NCBI GenBank assembly: GCA_910579835.1
Contig: CAJTWQ010000013.1
Location: 1-40,976, forward strand
Source of the DNA: an uncultured Ruminococcus sp.
Lineage (GTDB): Bacteria > Bacillota > Clostridia > Oscillospirales > Ruminococcaceae
Direction of reading: 5' to 3'
DNA: 40,976 nt
Of the stretch, positions 32,188-39,975 are shown one piece after another. A program made the translations under genes and the position numbers. Each line of letters opens with the position of its first letter. Within the stretch, counting starts at the first letter, position 1. The notes under the pieces were generated by a model. That model was not told the DNA's origin. It worked only from the letters and a program-made list of their open reading frames with translations, and searched no databases.

Positions 32188-33990
32188 TTGGCAAACGAAA
32201 AAATTAGAAATTTTTGCATTATTGCACATATAGATCACGGCAAATCTACTCTTGCCGACAGGATACTTGAGAAAACCGAGACTGTCGCCGTTCGGGATAT
32301 GGAGGAACAGCTTCTTGACAATATGGACATCGAGAGGGAGCGCGGCATAACCATAAAGGCGCGGGCTGTCCGCCTGAAATATACGGCATCAGACGGTGAA
32401 AATTATATATTCAATCTTATCGATACACCTGGACATGTTGACTTCAATTATGAGGTTTCACGTTCACTGGCAGCATGTGAGGGAGCAATTCTGGTAGTGG
32501 ACGCTTCTCAGGGAATAGAGGCTCAGACTCTTGCAAACACTTATCTTGCCATTGAGCATGATCTTGAAGTCGTTCCTGTTATTAATAAAATAGATCTGCC
32601 CTCCGCCGATCCCGAAAGAGTGTGTTCCGAAATAGAAAACGTTGTTGGCATTCCGGCTATGGATGCGCCGAGAATATCTGCGAAAACCGGTGTAAATATC
32701 GAAGCGGTTCTTGAAAAGATCGTTACTGATATACCTGCCCCGAAAGGCAGTGCAGACAAGCCTCTGAAAGCTTTGATATTCGACAGCTACTATGATTCCT
32801 ACAAGGGCGTTATCATTTACATCCGCGTCAAGGAGGGAACAGTAAAAACTGGTGACAGTATTCGTCTCATGGCTACGGGAGCAGTGTTCACCGTTGTGGA
32901 GGCTGGATTTATGGATGCTTCCAGCCTGATAAACAGCGGTTCGCTTGAAGCCGGTGAAGTCGGATATATTGCCGCATCAATTAAAAGCATCGGAGATACA
33001 CAGGTGGGGGATACCGTCACTAATAACGATAATCCCTGCGACGAGCCGCTGCCCGGTTACAGAAAAGTGAACCCTATGGTATTTTCAGGAATATATCCGG
33101 CGGACGGCGCAAAATACGGGGATCTTCGTGACGCTCTGGAAAAGCTTCAGTTAAACGACGCTTCACTGTCGTTTGAGCCGGAAACATCAGTAGCGCTTGG
33201 ATTTGGCTTCCGCTGCGGTTTTCTCGGACTTCTCCATATGGAAATAATTCAGGAACGTCTTGAACGCGAATATAATCTTGATCTTATAACTACCGCCCCG
33301 TCGGTAATTTACAAGGTTACTTTGACAAGCGGTGAGACCGTATATATTGATAACCCGACCAATTATCCGGATCCCGCGCTTATTCAAACGGCGGAGGAAC
33401 CGATGGTCAAGGCCGATATCCTTTCGCCTTCGGAATTTGTGGGAAATATTATGGAACTGTGTCAGGACAGACGAGGCGTTTTCAAAGATATGCAGTACCT
33501 GGATGATACGAGGGTAAATCTTCACTATGAGCTTCCTCTTAACGAAATTGTTTACGATTTCTTCGACGTGCTGAAATCGCGTACAAGGGGCTATGCGTCA
33601 TTTGATTATGAAATGCTGGGGTACGCTCCTTCAAAGCTCGTGAAGCTTGATATTCTTCTTAACGGCGAGGTGGTTGACGCTCTGTCATTTATTATCCACA
33701 CTGACAAGGCTTACGGCAGAGCGCGCAAAATTGCTGAAAAGCTGAAAGAAAACATACCGCGCCAGCTCTTTGAAGTACCTATACAGGCTGCAATCGGCGG
33801 AAAGGTTATCGCACGTGAAACGGTCAAGGCTATGCGCAAGGATGTTCTTGCAAAGTGCTACGGAGGCGATATAACACGTAAGAAAAAGCTTCTTGAAAAA
33901 CAGAAAGAAGGCAAAAAGCGTATGCGTCAGCTTGGAACGGTTGAGGTCCCTCAGGAGGCGTTTATGAGCGTTCTTAAGCTTGACAGCTGA
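32188..33990 (+). CDS. lepA: Elongation factor 4 (LepA) GTPase
   Basis: LepA is a ribosome-associated GTPase implicated in back-translocation and in 30S biogenesis. The 600-residue protein has the normal length. GTPase motifs are AHIDHGKST (about 13-21), DTPGH and NKID. The EF4-specific C-terminal domain is present, including LGYAPSKLVKLDIL and the basic tail with KCYGGDITRKKKLLEKQKEG. The TTG start at 32188 has GAGGT upstream and fits the family N-terminus. Two small membrane protein genes and hemW follow. The lepA-hemW association is common in Firmicutes. Confidence 0.97.
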   Translation: MANEKIRNFCIIAHIDHGKSTLADRILEKTETVAVRDMEEQLLDNMDIERERGITIKARAVRLKYTASDGENYIFNLIDTPGHVDFNYEVSRSLAACEGAILVVDASQGIEAQTLANTYLAIEHDLEVVPVINKIDLPSADPERVCSEIENVVGIPAMDAPRISAKTGVNIEAVLEKIVTDIPAPKGSADKPLKALIFDSYYDSYKGVIIYIRVKEGTVKTGDSIRLMATGAVFTVVEAGFMDASSLINSGSLEAGEVGYIAASIKSIGDTQVGDTVTNNDNPCDEPLPGYRKVNPMVFSGIYPADGAKYGDLRDALEKLQLNDASLSFEPETSVALGFGFRCGFLGLLHMEIIQERLEREYNLDLITTAPSVIYKVTLTSGETVYIDNPTNYPDPALIQTAEEPMVKADILSPSEFVGNIMELCQDRRGVFKDMQYLDDTRVNLHYELPLNEIVYDFFDVLKSRTRGYASFDYEMLGYAPSKLVKLDILLNGEVVDALSFIIHTDKAYGRARKIAEKLKENIPRQLFEVPIQAAIGGKVIARETVKAMRKDVLAKCYGGDITRKKKLLEKQKEGKKRMRQLGTVEVPQEAFMSVLKLDS

Positions 33991-34006
33991 TTCGGGAGGG
34001 GGATTT

Positions 34007-34441
34007 ATGCTGAATTATTTTATAGTAATACTGCTATGGACTGCGGTTATTCTCAGCGCTGTTTCCGCTGCTGCTGAAATGCTTTTCCGGCGAAATACCG
34101 CGCCGCATAGATTCTTCAGAGCAATATGGATAAGATTAAGGGAATTTGATACCCTTAGTTTCGGCGTAATTTCAGCTATCCTGCTTTTCTGGGGGGTGGC
34201 TGTGGGCGATGATAATTTTTACGGTATTTGGATGGCAATAGCTATGATGCTTGCCGTTTTGACTGCCGTTCACGCCGAAGATCTTTTCACCTTTAAAAAA
34301 CGCCGGAAAAAGGCGCGGAAAAAGAAGGATCTCTGCCCGCAGTCAAATAAAACTTTACTTTTTTCAAAGGACGCTCCTCTTTCGCGTGAGGCTGCTTTGC
34401 TTACGCCTTTGGATGTTCAGAGCGGAAAGCAGGCAGAATAA
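34007..34441 (+). CDS. Small membrane protein of unknown function
   Basis: This 144-residue protein has an N-terminal hydrophobic helix (about 3-24), two more hydrophobic stretches (about 50-64 and 72-88), a very basic patch (KKRRKKARKKK near residue 100) and a polar C-terminus. I recognise no family. The basic patch after the last helix suggests the tail is cytoplasmic. GGGAGGGG, close to the ideal site, precedes the ATG at 34007; a TTG at 33980 that overlaps lepA is unlikely. It sits between lepA and a zinc-ribbon membrane protein in the same transcript. Confidence 0.72.
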   Translation: MLNYFIVILLWTAVILSAVSAAAEMLFRRNTAPHRFFRAIWIRLREFDTLSFGVISAILLFWGVAVGDDNFYGIWMAIAMMLAVLTAVHAEDLFTFKKRRKKARKKKDLCPQSNKTLLFSKDAPLSREAALLTPLDVQSGKQAE

Positions 34442-34466
34442 TTTATGAATAGGATTGGTTAAAATT

Positions 34467-34802
34467 ATGAGTATTTATACTTGTCCGCACTGCGGAAAAA
34501 AAGCTTTTGGCCCTCTAAAAAAGGCTTTGGCAGGTCAGATGAATTCAAAAGGAAAGCCCTGTTCTCATTGCGGCGGTCTCTGCGTAAACGGCAAAGGAGC
34601 AACAATTTTTAATGCTGTATTCAGCCTTGCTGCTATTATTGCAATGGTCTGGGTGTTTCTTAATGCCGGAAGAATCCCATTTGTTGCTTTTTGGGAGGTA
34701 CCCATTCAGATCGGTATCGTTCTTTCTCTGCTGATCATTCCAAGGCTTGTAAATGCATTCTTTTTTAAGATGACTGAATCTATCCGTATTGGGGCACGAT
34801 GA
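34467..34802 (+). CDS. Small zinc-ribbon membrane protein
   Basis: The 111-residue protein starts with a zinc-ribbon (CPHC near residues 5-8 and CSHCGGLC about 25 residues later) followed by two hydrophobic helices (about 43-60 and 72-90). The function is unknown. Such zinc-ribbon membrane proteins are frequent in Clostridia and may act as small scaffolds or quality-control components. The ATG at 34467 has only a weak AGGATTGG upstream. Its stop overlaps the hemW start in an ATGA junction, which supports real translation and coupling to hemW. Confidence 0.7.
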   Translation: MSIYTCPHCGKKAFGPLKKALAGQMNSKGKPCSHCGGLCVNGKGATIFNAVFSLAAIIAMVWVFLNAGRIPFVAFWEVPIQIGIVLSLLIIPRLVNAFFFKMTESIRIGAR

Positions 34803-35893
34803 AAACGCTCGGAATATATATCCATGTGCCGTTTTGCGTGCAGAAATGCCGGTACTGCGGCTTTTATTCGGTGAGCTGCGATCGCGGGCTGATGAATGAG
34901 TACGTTTCTGCCGTGTGCCGGAATATACGTCGGTACGCCGATCCTGCACGAAGTATTGACACCGTTTACTTTGGCGGCGGAACTCCCTCTCTGCTTGATA
35001 ATTTGCAGTTTGACACTGTTCTTTCGGAAATATACCGTTGTTTCCGGCTTGAGGCCGATGCCGAAATAACTCTGGAGGCAAATCCGCACACGCTTTTTTT
35101 CGATAAACTTTGTAAATTACGAAAAACAGGGATCAATCGTCTGTCTTTAGGCGTTCAGTCAATGAAAGACGATGAACTGAAGTTTCTGGGAAGGCTTCAT
35201 AATGCTGAATGTGCCGAAAGAGCCGTTCTTGCAGCTGCATCTGCCGGATTTGACAATATTTCCTGCGATCTTATGCTTGCTCTGCCCGGTCAGTCGCCGG
35301 AGAGACTTGCTTATTCCATTGAACGTCTTACGTTGCTGCCCATACGTCATATTTCTGCGTATATTTTAAAAATCGAGCCAGGAACGCCTTTTGACTGCGA
35401 TGAAATAAAAGCGGCGATTCCTGATGAGGATGTCGCCGCTGATCTTTATTTAAGTATGGCTGAAATGCTTTGCGAGCGTGGATTTTTCCAGTATGAGGTA
35501 TCTAATTTTGCTGAAAACGGTTATGAAAGCCGTCATAACCAGCGTTACTGGAGGTGTGAGGAATATATTGGTATCGGACCGTCGGCACATTCTTGTTATG
35601 GCGGAAAGCGTTTTGCTGTTGAAAGTGATCTGGAGAAATTTATTTCATCCCCGGTTCAGCCGATATATATAACCGATGAGTCGCCGTGCGGCTTTGAGGA
35701 ATACGCAATGTTAAGGCTCAGGCTTCGGGAGGGGCTTGATCTGCGGAATACAGAGAAACACCGTCAGATGCTTGAAAAAAAGCTTCCCCCGCTTATGGAA
35801 TCGGGTTACGTCAATTTTGACGGCAATGTGATTTCGCTTACGTCAAAGGGCTTTCTTATGTCCAATTCGGTCATCGGGTATCTTGTGTTCTGA
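34799..35893 (+). CDS. hemW: HemW-type radical SAM protein (heme chaperone-like)
   Basis: The 364-residue protein has the radical SAM cluster motif C12-x3-C16-x2-C19 (VQKCRYCGFYS), then YFGGGTPSLL, SLGVQSM and the HemN C-terminal region. HemW lacks coproporphyrinogen oxidase activity and inserts heme into proteins. It was long annotated as oxygen-independent coproporphyrinogen III oxidase, and the cysteine pattern without a fourth nearby Cys fits HemW over true HemN. It follows lepA at two genes' distance, as in many Firmicutes. It ends two bases from the sigF stop on the other strand, and its terminator lies inside sigF. Confidence 0.9.
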   Translation: MKTLGIYIHVPFCVQKCRYCGFYSVSCDRGLMNEYVSAVCRNIRRYADPARSIDTVYFGGGTPSLLDNLQFDTVLSEIYRCFRLEADAEITLEANPHTLFFDKLCKLRKTGINRLSLGVQSMKDDELKFLGRLHNAECAERAVLAAASAGFDNISCDLMLALPGQSPERLAYSIERLTLLPIRHISAYILKIEPGTPFDCDEIKAAIPDEDVAADLYLSMAEMLCERGFFQYEVSNFAENGYESRHNQRYWRCEEYIGIGPSAHSCYGGKRFAVESDLEKFISSPVQPIYITDESPCGFEEYAMLRLRLREGLDLRNTEKHRQMLEKKLPPLMESGYVNFDGNVISLTSKGFLMSNSVIGYLVF

Positions 35894-35895
35894 TA

Positions 35896-36555
35896 TTATT
35901 TCAGAAGCTCCTCGCGCATCTGCGACAGGAGCTTTTTTTCACGTCTGGAGACCTGCACCTGACTCATTCCTAATGCCAATGCTGTTTTCGACTGAGTGAG
36001 ATTTCTGAAATACCTAAGTTCCAGCAGCGCTCGGTCATTTGGTTCAAGAGACGCCATGATCTGGCGGAGCGCAACAAGGTCGACAATGGCTTCGTCAGGC
36101 GGCGGCTGGGGAATCTCAATTTCGCTGCCGTCTTCGTTGCCGGAGGTAAGGGATATGAGCGGCCGGCTTACGCATAAGGCCTCTGATACGTTTGTTTCAG
36201 ATTCACCGGAAATCTGTGATAATTCTGATATGGTAGGCTCTCTGCCTTTCTCTGAACGGAATTCCTCGCAGAGCTTCTGGAGAGAAATTGACAGTTCTTT
36301 CAGGCTTCGGCTTACATGTATAGCTCCTCCGTCCCGAAAAAGCCGCTTTATTTCACCGAGAATAACAGGAACGGCATATGTGGAAAACTTTACTCCTCTT
36401 TCCGGATCAAAGGCTTTTACTGCCTTAAGAAGTCCGATACAGCCGGCTGAATAAAGTTCCTCGTACTCTATACCCCGGTTCCGGAATTTGTTGGCGCATA
36501 GATGGACCAGACCAAGATTCTCCTCTGCGAGAGGCTGTGCCGCTTCAGTCCTCAT
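35896..36555 (-). CDS. sigF: Sporulation RNA polymerase sigma factor, SigF type
   Basis: This 219-residue sigma-70 family protein has region 2 (LVHLCANKFRNRG, GCIGLLKAVKAFDPERG, KFSTYAVPVILGEIKR), region 3 and a region 4 helix-turn-helix (LTQSKTALALGMSQVQVSRREK). It is preceded by spoIIAA and spoIIAB, the anti-anti-sigma and anti-sigma genes, which identifies it as forespore-specific sigma F and not sigma G. I chose the ATG at 36555 with AAAGG upstream; an ATG at 36582 in frame has none. Either way the start overlaps spoIIAB. The last codons overlap a plus-strand terminator for hemW. Confidence 0.93.
   Translation of the reverse strand: MRTEAAQPLAEENLGLVHLCANKFRNRGIEYEELYSAGCIGLLKAVKAFDPERGVKFSTYAVPVILGEIKRLFRDGGAIHVSRSLKELSISLQKLCEEFRSEKGREPTISELSQISGESETNVSEALCVSRPLISLTSGNEDGSEIEIPQPPPDEAIVDLVALRQIMASLEPNDRALLELRYFRNLTQSKTALALGMSQVQVSRREKKLLSQMREELLK
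35905..35940 (+). terminator. Terminator of the lepA-hemW unit embedded in sigF
   Basis: An 8-bp stem (35905-35912 with 35927-35934), with possible inner CGC/GCG pairing in the loop, is followed by a run of T ending at 35939. It is oriented for plus-strand transcripts but lies entirely within the last codons of sigF. Confidence 0.75.
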
Positions 36556-36982
36556 GGGATGAAAGCCTTTTTCGCATGACAACCGTCGTGCCCTTTCCTA
36601 CGTTGCTTTTCACTTTAAGCTTGTCCATAAAAGACTCCATTACTGAAAATCCCAGACCGGAGCGCTCTTCTTCCGGTGCAGTTGTGAAAAGCGGCTCCAT
36701 CGCTTTTTCTACGTCTGATATACCGCATCCTCTGTCTTTGATGCGTATGTAGATCTCTCGGTTCTCCAGCAGTTTGACTGTAAGTTCTACATTGCCATTT
36801 GAATTTCTGTAGCCGTGAACAATGGCGTTGGTTACAGCCTCGGAAACGGCCGTTCTGATATCGGAAAGCTCTTCTACGGTAGGATCAGCCTGTATCAGAA
36901 ATGACGAAACCACCGCCCTTGCCGCAGCTTCGTTTACCGAAAGCGAAGGCATTATAAATTTAATTTCATTTTTAACTTCCAT
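36545..36982 (-). CDS. spoIIAB: Anti-sigma F factor / serine kinase SpoIIAB
   Basis: SpoIIAB holds sigma F inactive and phosphorylates SpoIIAA. The 145-residue GHKL-type ATPase has the N box (VTNAIVHGYRN near residue 47), the D-x-G-x-G motif (KDRGCGISD near residue 80), an ATP-lid stretch ending in LFTTAPEEERSGLGF and SVMESFMD. GGAGGAG precedes the ATG at 36982, eleven bases after the spoIIAA stop. Its end overlaps sigF, as usual for this operon. Confidence 0.95.
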   Translation of the reverse strand: MEVKNEIKFIMPSLSVNEAAARAVVSSFLIQADPTVEELSDIRTAVSEAVTNAIVHGYRNSNGNVELTVKLLENREIYIRIKDRGCGISDVEKAMEPLFTTAPEEERSGLGFSVMESFMDKLKVKSNVGKGTTVVMRKRLSSHED

Positions 36983-36993
36983 TTTTCTCCTCC

Positions 36994-37299
36994 TTACGTT
37001 ATTTTGACAATGCGCTCAATTCCTGAGAGTCTCAGCACACGCCGGATATAGGGCTGGGTATTTTTCACTTCAAGGTTGCCGCCGCACTCTTTTATAAGCT
37101 TTGACCTTCCCATTATCAGACCGATGCCGGAACTGTCCATAAAAGTTATATTCTTGAAATCCATAATAAGCAGGGCCGGCTGGACGGATATTATAAATTT
37201 ATCAAGCTGTGAACGCAGTTCCTTGGCATTATGGTGGTCAATTTCACCGCTGAGCATTGCCGTTGCTGTTCCCGGTCCGGATTTTATTTCCATTTTCAT
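36994..37299 (-). CDS. spoIIAA: Anti-sigma F factor antagonist SpoIIAA
   Basis: SpoIIAA is a STAS-domain protein that releases sigma F from SpoIIAB when dephosphorylated. The 101-residue protein has the conserved DSSG motif (MDSSGIGLIMG), with S57 as the expected phosphorylation site. GGAGG ends seven bases before the ATG at 37299; an ATG at 37305 nearly touches that site and is unlikely. A TATAAT box lies about 15-20 bases upstream of the ribosome site, but no convincing -35 was found. The operon implies a spore-forming lineage. Confidence 0.94.
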   Translation of the reverse strand: MKMEIKSGPGTATAMLSGEIDHHNAKELRSQLDKFIISVQPALLIMDFKNITFMDSSGIGLIMGRSKLIKECGGNLEVKNTQPYIRRVLRLSGIERIVKIT

Positions 37300-37419
37300 T
37301 GTCATGCCTCCTTTTCATGCCATATTATACCACCTGCAAATTAAAAAGCGTGTCGAAATGCGCACAGTATTTTATGAATACATGTTTAGAAAAAAATCGT
37401 TAAAATTCGGATTTTTCTC

Positions 37420-37448
37420 TTGACAAATCATATCTGATGTGGTAAAAT
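37420..37448 (+). promoter_or_regulatory. Promoter of the rpsF-ssb-rpsR operon
   Basis: A consensus TTGACA (37420-37425) and TAAAAT (37443-37448) are 17 bases apart, giving a leader of about 73 bases. Confidence 0.88.
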
Positions 37449-37478
37449 AAACAAGTATCGTGTTAAACGGTGCTGTTA

Positions 37479-37517
37479 TCCTTACCCTCAGTAGGTTGAG
37501 GGCATATCCCGGAAGGA
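37479..37517 (+). promoter_or_regulatory. Probable S6:S18-binding leader motif of rpsF
   Basis: In the rpsF leader, TCCTT (37479-37483) can pair with AAGGA (37513-37517) of the ribosome binding site. This encloses a perfect CCCTCA/TGAGGG hairpin (37485-37490 with 37497-37502) and an asymmetric loop containing CCG (37509-37511). The two helices with a CCG-bearing loop match the known S6:S18 autoregulatory RNA motif of rpsF operons. Binding would hide the ribosome site. Confidence 0.6.
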
Positions 37518-37527
37518 GGTGTACATC

Positions 37528-37821
37528 ATGGCAAAGGTATCCGCTAAGTATGAAGTAATGGTTGTTTTCAGCCTGAAGAACGGCGAGGAGCCTATGAAGG
37601 CTCTTGTGGAAAAATTCAAGCAGAGAATTGAAAGACATGCCGAAGCTGTTGAAGTCAACGAGGATTGGGGTAAGCGCAAGCTTGCATATCCTATCGAGGA
37701 CGAAACAGAGGGTTACTATGTAATCTACACGTTCGAGTCAAAGCCAGATTATCCTGCTGATCTTTCAAGACGTCTCAACATCACAGACGGTGTTCTTCGC
37801 TCACTGGTAACAGTTTGCTGA
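37528..37821 (+). CDS. rpsF: 30S ribosomal protein S6
   Basis: S6 binds the 30S platform together with S18. The 97-residue protein has the S6 fold, with KYEVMVVFS at the N-terminus, EDWGKRKLAYPIEDE in the middle and GVLRSLVTVC at the end. AAGGAGGTG, a near-perfect ribosome site, precedes the ATG at 37528. ssb and rpsR follow, the standard arrangement. Confidence 0.97.
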   Translation: MAKVSAKYEVMVVFSLKNGEEPMKALVEKFKQRIERHAEAVEVNEDWGKRKLAYPIEDETEGYYVIYTFESKPDYPADLSRRLNITDGVLRSLVTVC

Positions 37822-37855
37822 TTGCGTCACGTTATTATTTCATGGAGGTGTAATG

Positions 37856-38362
37856 ATGAATAGGGTTATTTTGATGGGCAGACTGACGGCTGACCCGGAA
37901 CTCAGACAGACTCAGAGCGGTATCAGTTCATGCAGATTTACTGTGGCAGTCAACAGGAGTTTTGTCGATAAGACGTCCGGTGAAAGACAGGCTGATTTTA
38001 TTACCTGTGTAGCATGGAGGCAGACTGCTGAATTTGTTTCTCGTTATTTCAGCAAGGGAAGCATGATCTGTGTTGAGGGCAATCTTAGGACAGGCAGCTA
38101 TCAGGATAGGAACCATCCGGATGTGACTCATTATACAACAGAAGTATTTGTTGATAATGTTGAGTTTACAGGTTCTAAGAGAGAATCCGGAAACGGCGGT
38201 TCAAATTACTCCGCTCCCCAGAATAACTACAATAATAATTATCAGACTCCTCCTCAGCAGGCAGCTCCCGTGCAGCAGCCAGCTCAGAATAACGACAGTA
38301 TGTCTTACGGCAGCCTGAGTGATTTTGAAGAAATTCTCAGCGATGGAGATGTTCCGTTCTAA
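37856..38362 (+). CDS. ssb: Single-stranded DNA-binding protein
   Basis: SSB coats single-stranded DNA in replication and repair. The 168-residue protein has the OB-fold domain (about 1-106, MNRVILMGRLTADPELR, then FITCVAWRQTAEF), a Gln/Asn/Pro-rich linker (about 110-150), and the acidic tail ending in DGDVPF that recruits partner proteins. Two adjacent ATG codons occur; the second, at 37856, has the better five-base spacing from GGAGGTG. It lies between rpsF and rpsR. Confidence 0.97.
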   Translation: MNRVILMGRLTADPELRQTQSGISSCRFTVAVNRSFVDKTSGERQADFITCVAWRQTAEFVSRYFSKGSMICVEGNLRTGSYQDRNHPDVTHYTTEVFVDNVEFTGSKRESGNGGSNYSAPQNNYNNNYQTPPQQAAPVQQPAQNNDSMSYGSLSDFEEILSDGDVPF

Positions 38363-38405
38363 GCAGAACTTTTAACGTTACTTTATAAAGATAGGAGGAA
38401 AAGTC

Positions 38406-38648
38406 ATGGAAAAGGAAAGAAGTTCTCGTCCTTCAAAGAAGCCGCGCAAGAAAGTTTGTATGTTCTGCGCAGACAGAATTGAAAGGATCGACTACAAGGA
38501 TCTCGCTAAGCTCAGAAAGTGCATGACGGAAAGAGCAAAGATTCTTCCCAGACGTGTAACAGGAACCTGCGCTTATCATCAGCGTGAGCTTACAGTTGCT
38601 GTAAAGAGAGCAAGACATATTGCTCTTCTCCCTTACGTTAGCGACTAA
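38406..38648 (+). CDS. rpsR: 30S ribosomal protein S18
   Basis: S18 joins S6 on the 30S platform. The 80-residue basic protein has KVCMFCADR, the KLRKCMTERAKILPRRVTG stretch and a C-terminal KRARHIALLPYVSD, all typical of S18. Two N-terminal cysteines spaced CxxC and one further Cys suggest the zinc-binding C+ form. TAGGAGG precedes the ATG. Confidence 0.97.
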   Translation: MEKERSSRPSKKPRKKVCMFCADRIERIDYKDLAKLRKCMTERAKILPRRVTGTCAYHQRELTVAVKRARHIALLPYVSD

Positions 38649-38657
38649 TTAATAAAT

Positions 38658-38688
38658 AAAAGGGAGGTTTAAAAGCCTCCCTTTTTTG
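38658..38688 (+). terminator. Terminator of the rpsF-ssb-rpsR operon
   Basis: A 10-bp stem (38658-38667 with 38676-38685) with an 8-base loop runs into a stretch of T. Confidence 0.92.
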
Positions 38689-38690
38689 TG

Positions 38691-38731
38691 TATACCCGAA
38701 GCGATATATTATTGCAGATGCTTCGGGTATA
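38691..38731. repeat. 12-bp perfect inverted repeat
   Basis: TATACCCGAAGC (38691-38702) and its complement (38720-38731) flank a 17-base loop. Neither strand has a T-run after it, so it is not a standard terminator. It lies just past the rpsR terminator, at the far end of the DUF378 gene. Confidence 0.6.
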
Positions 38732-38806
38732 TGTTCCCTATGAATCTGCGGCATCTGTAAGTTATGTCCGATAATCCGGACTTTCTTAGATCCATTGAAA
38801 ACATTT

Positions 38807-39025
38807 TTACCGGTCTGTTGTGTTAAACGCCAGCTCGTCGTCTCTGCGGAAAAGCAGAGATATGCACCATACAGCGGAAATTGCTACAAGAATATAGACA
38901 GTTCTGCTGATGAGGCTTGCTGCGCCGCCGAAGAGCCACGCAACCAGATCAAGCTCGAATATACCTACCAGACCCCAGTTTATTCCTCCGATAATCAGAA
39001 GAATCAGAGCTATTTTGTCCCACAT
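38807..39025 (-). CDS. DUF378 family small membrane protein
   Basis: This 72-residue protein carries the DUF378 signature INWGLVGIFELDLVAWLFG and two hydrophobic helices, with a polar C-terminus. The family is widespread in Firmicutes and has no known function. GAGGTG precedes the ATG at 39025. Its upstream region holds two hairpins, described separately, and it is transcribed alone against its neighbours. Confidence 0.85.
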   Translation of the reverse strand: MWDKIALILLIIGGINWGLVGIFELDLVAWLFGGAASLISRTVYILVAISAVWCISLLFRRDDELAFNTTDR

Positions 39026-39132
39026 ATTGAGAACACCTCGCTTTTATTCGGGGTTAGAGCCTATTCATCATTTTTTTCCGTGCTTGTTTTTGCGGAGCTT
39101 GATGCTGAACAGGTTCTGAGGCAACACGGTTC

Positions 39133-39178
39133 AATGACTGTCGGTCATTTTGCGGTATTACCCGACGCTTTCTGCGTC
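39133..39178. repeat. Two adjacent perfect hairpins between the DUF378 and NERD genes
   Basis: AATGAC/GTCATT (39133-39138 with 39144-39149) and GACGC/GCGTC (39164-39168 with 39174-39178) each enclose a five-base loop. They lie between divergent genes, in a 207-base gap with no other gene. They could be leader structures of either gene, or operator palindromes. Confidence 0.5.
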
Positions 39179-39232
39179 TGTTTGTATTATTGCTGTTTAA
39201 ATCTGAATTATTCAGTAGTTTAGGAGAAAGTT

Positions 39233-39856
39233 ATGGAAAAAAATCTGAAAATTTTTTTAATTGTTCTTACAGCCGCTATCGTACTGATGATCCTCTGGGG
39301 AGCAGCCTCATATTTCAGCAAAGGCAGGCGCAAGGGCAGAGCGGCAGAAAAAAAGGTGGCAAAAACTATTGCCAAGATGGGAAAGAAAGACAATGTGCGT
39401 ATTATAAATAACGCTTTTCTTCCGCTTTATAAAAAGACAATAGAGATAGATCATCTTGTTTTCGGCCGATTCGGTGTGCTTGTGGTGGAGACAAAGGGGA
39501 TTTCCGGCGTTGTATCAGGCAAGGGCAAAAAACTTACCCACAAGGTAGGAACTAAGGTTCATAAGCTTTATAATCCTCAGCTTCAAAATAAGACGCATAT
39601 GGACAATGTTATTCATCATCTGAAAAAGGGTGGATTTGTCTCGACTCCTGTTTATGGAGCCGTTGTATTTACCGATAAGGATATTATTCTTGAGGAAAAT
39701 GTCGGTATGAGTCTTGAACAGTTAAGGGATATGTTTGAACGTCTTGATGATAAAGGCTGTAATCAGGATGTACTGTATCACTATTTCCAGAAGCTTCAGA
39801 TAACGAATCCTTTTAAGAAATTTTTTCACAAATTCAGCAGAAAAGACTGGGATTGA
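39233..39856 (+). CDS. NERD-domain (nuclease-related) membrane protein
   Basis: The 207-residue protein has an N-terminal transmembrane helix (about 5-25) and a NERD domain (about 35-160) with GRAAEKKVAK, EIDHLVFGRFGVLVVETKG and a later VFTDKDI strand. The conserved E, D and E-x-K pattern resembles the restriction-endonuclease-like fold, so DNA or RNA cleavage is possible but unproven. TAGGAGAAAG precedes the ATG. No partner helicase or kinase domain is fused, although both are known in other NERD proteins. Confidence 0.85.
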   Translation: MEKNLKIFLIVLTAAIVLMILWGAASYFSKGRRKGRAAEKKVAKTIAKMGKKDNVRIINNAFLPLYKKTIEIDHLVFGRFGVLVVETKGISGVVSGKGKKLTHKVGTKVHKLYNPQLQNKTHMDNVIHHLKKGGFVSTPVYGAVVFTDKDIILEENVGMSLEQLRDMFERLDDKGCNQDVLYHYFQKLQITNPFKKFFHKFSRKDWD

Positions 39857-39863
39857 TTAATGT

Positions 39864-39915
39864 TATAGCATGTTCACATAAAATCCGCACGCATATTTTA
39901 TGTGAACATGCTATA
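39864..39915. repeat. Perfect 21-bp inverted repeat with 10-base loop
   Basis: Arms 39864-39884 and 39895-39915 are exact complements (starting TATAGCATGTTCACATAA) around CCGCACGCAT. It starts eight bases after the NERD stop codon. No T-run follows on either strand, so it is not a standard terminator. It may be a small palindromic repeat, a processing site or a remnant of a mobile element. Confidence 0.75.
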
Positions 39916-39937
39916 GTTAGTCGGCGTATTAATAAAA

Positions 39938-39963
39938 CAAAAGACTGCCGAAGCAGTCTTTTG
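39938..39963 (-). terminator. Terminator of the HPr-like gene
   Basis: A perfect 11-bp stem (39938-39948 with 39953-39963) is closed by a TTCG tetraloop on the minus strand and followed by TTTTATTAAT. It lies about 13 bases after the stop. It may also stop plus-strand NERD transcripts. Confidence 0.9.
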
Positions 39964-39975
39964 GGTAAGCTGAGA

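Noticed and set aside
38795..39223. Plus-strand open frame of 142 codons across the DUF378 gene
   Set aside because: It runs antisense to the recognisable DUF378 protein and through its leader hairpins, and has no supporting start signal.
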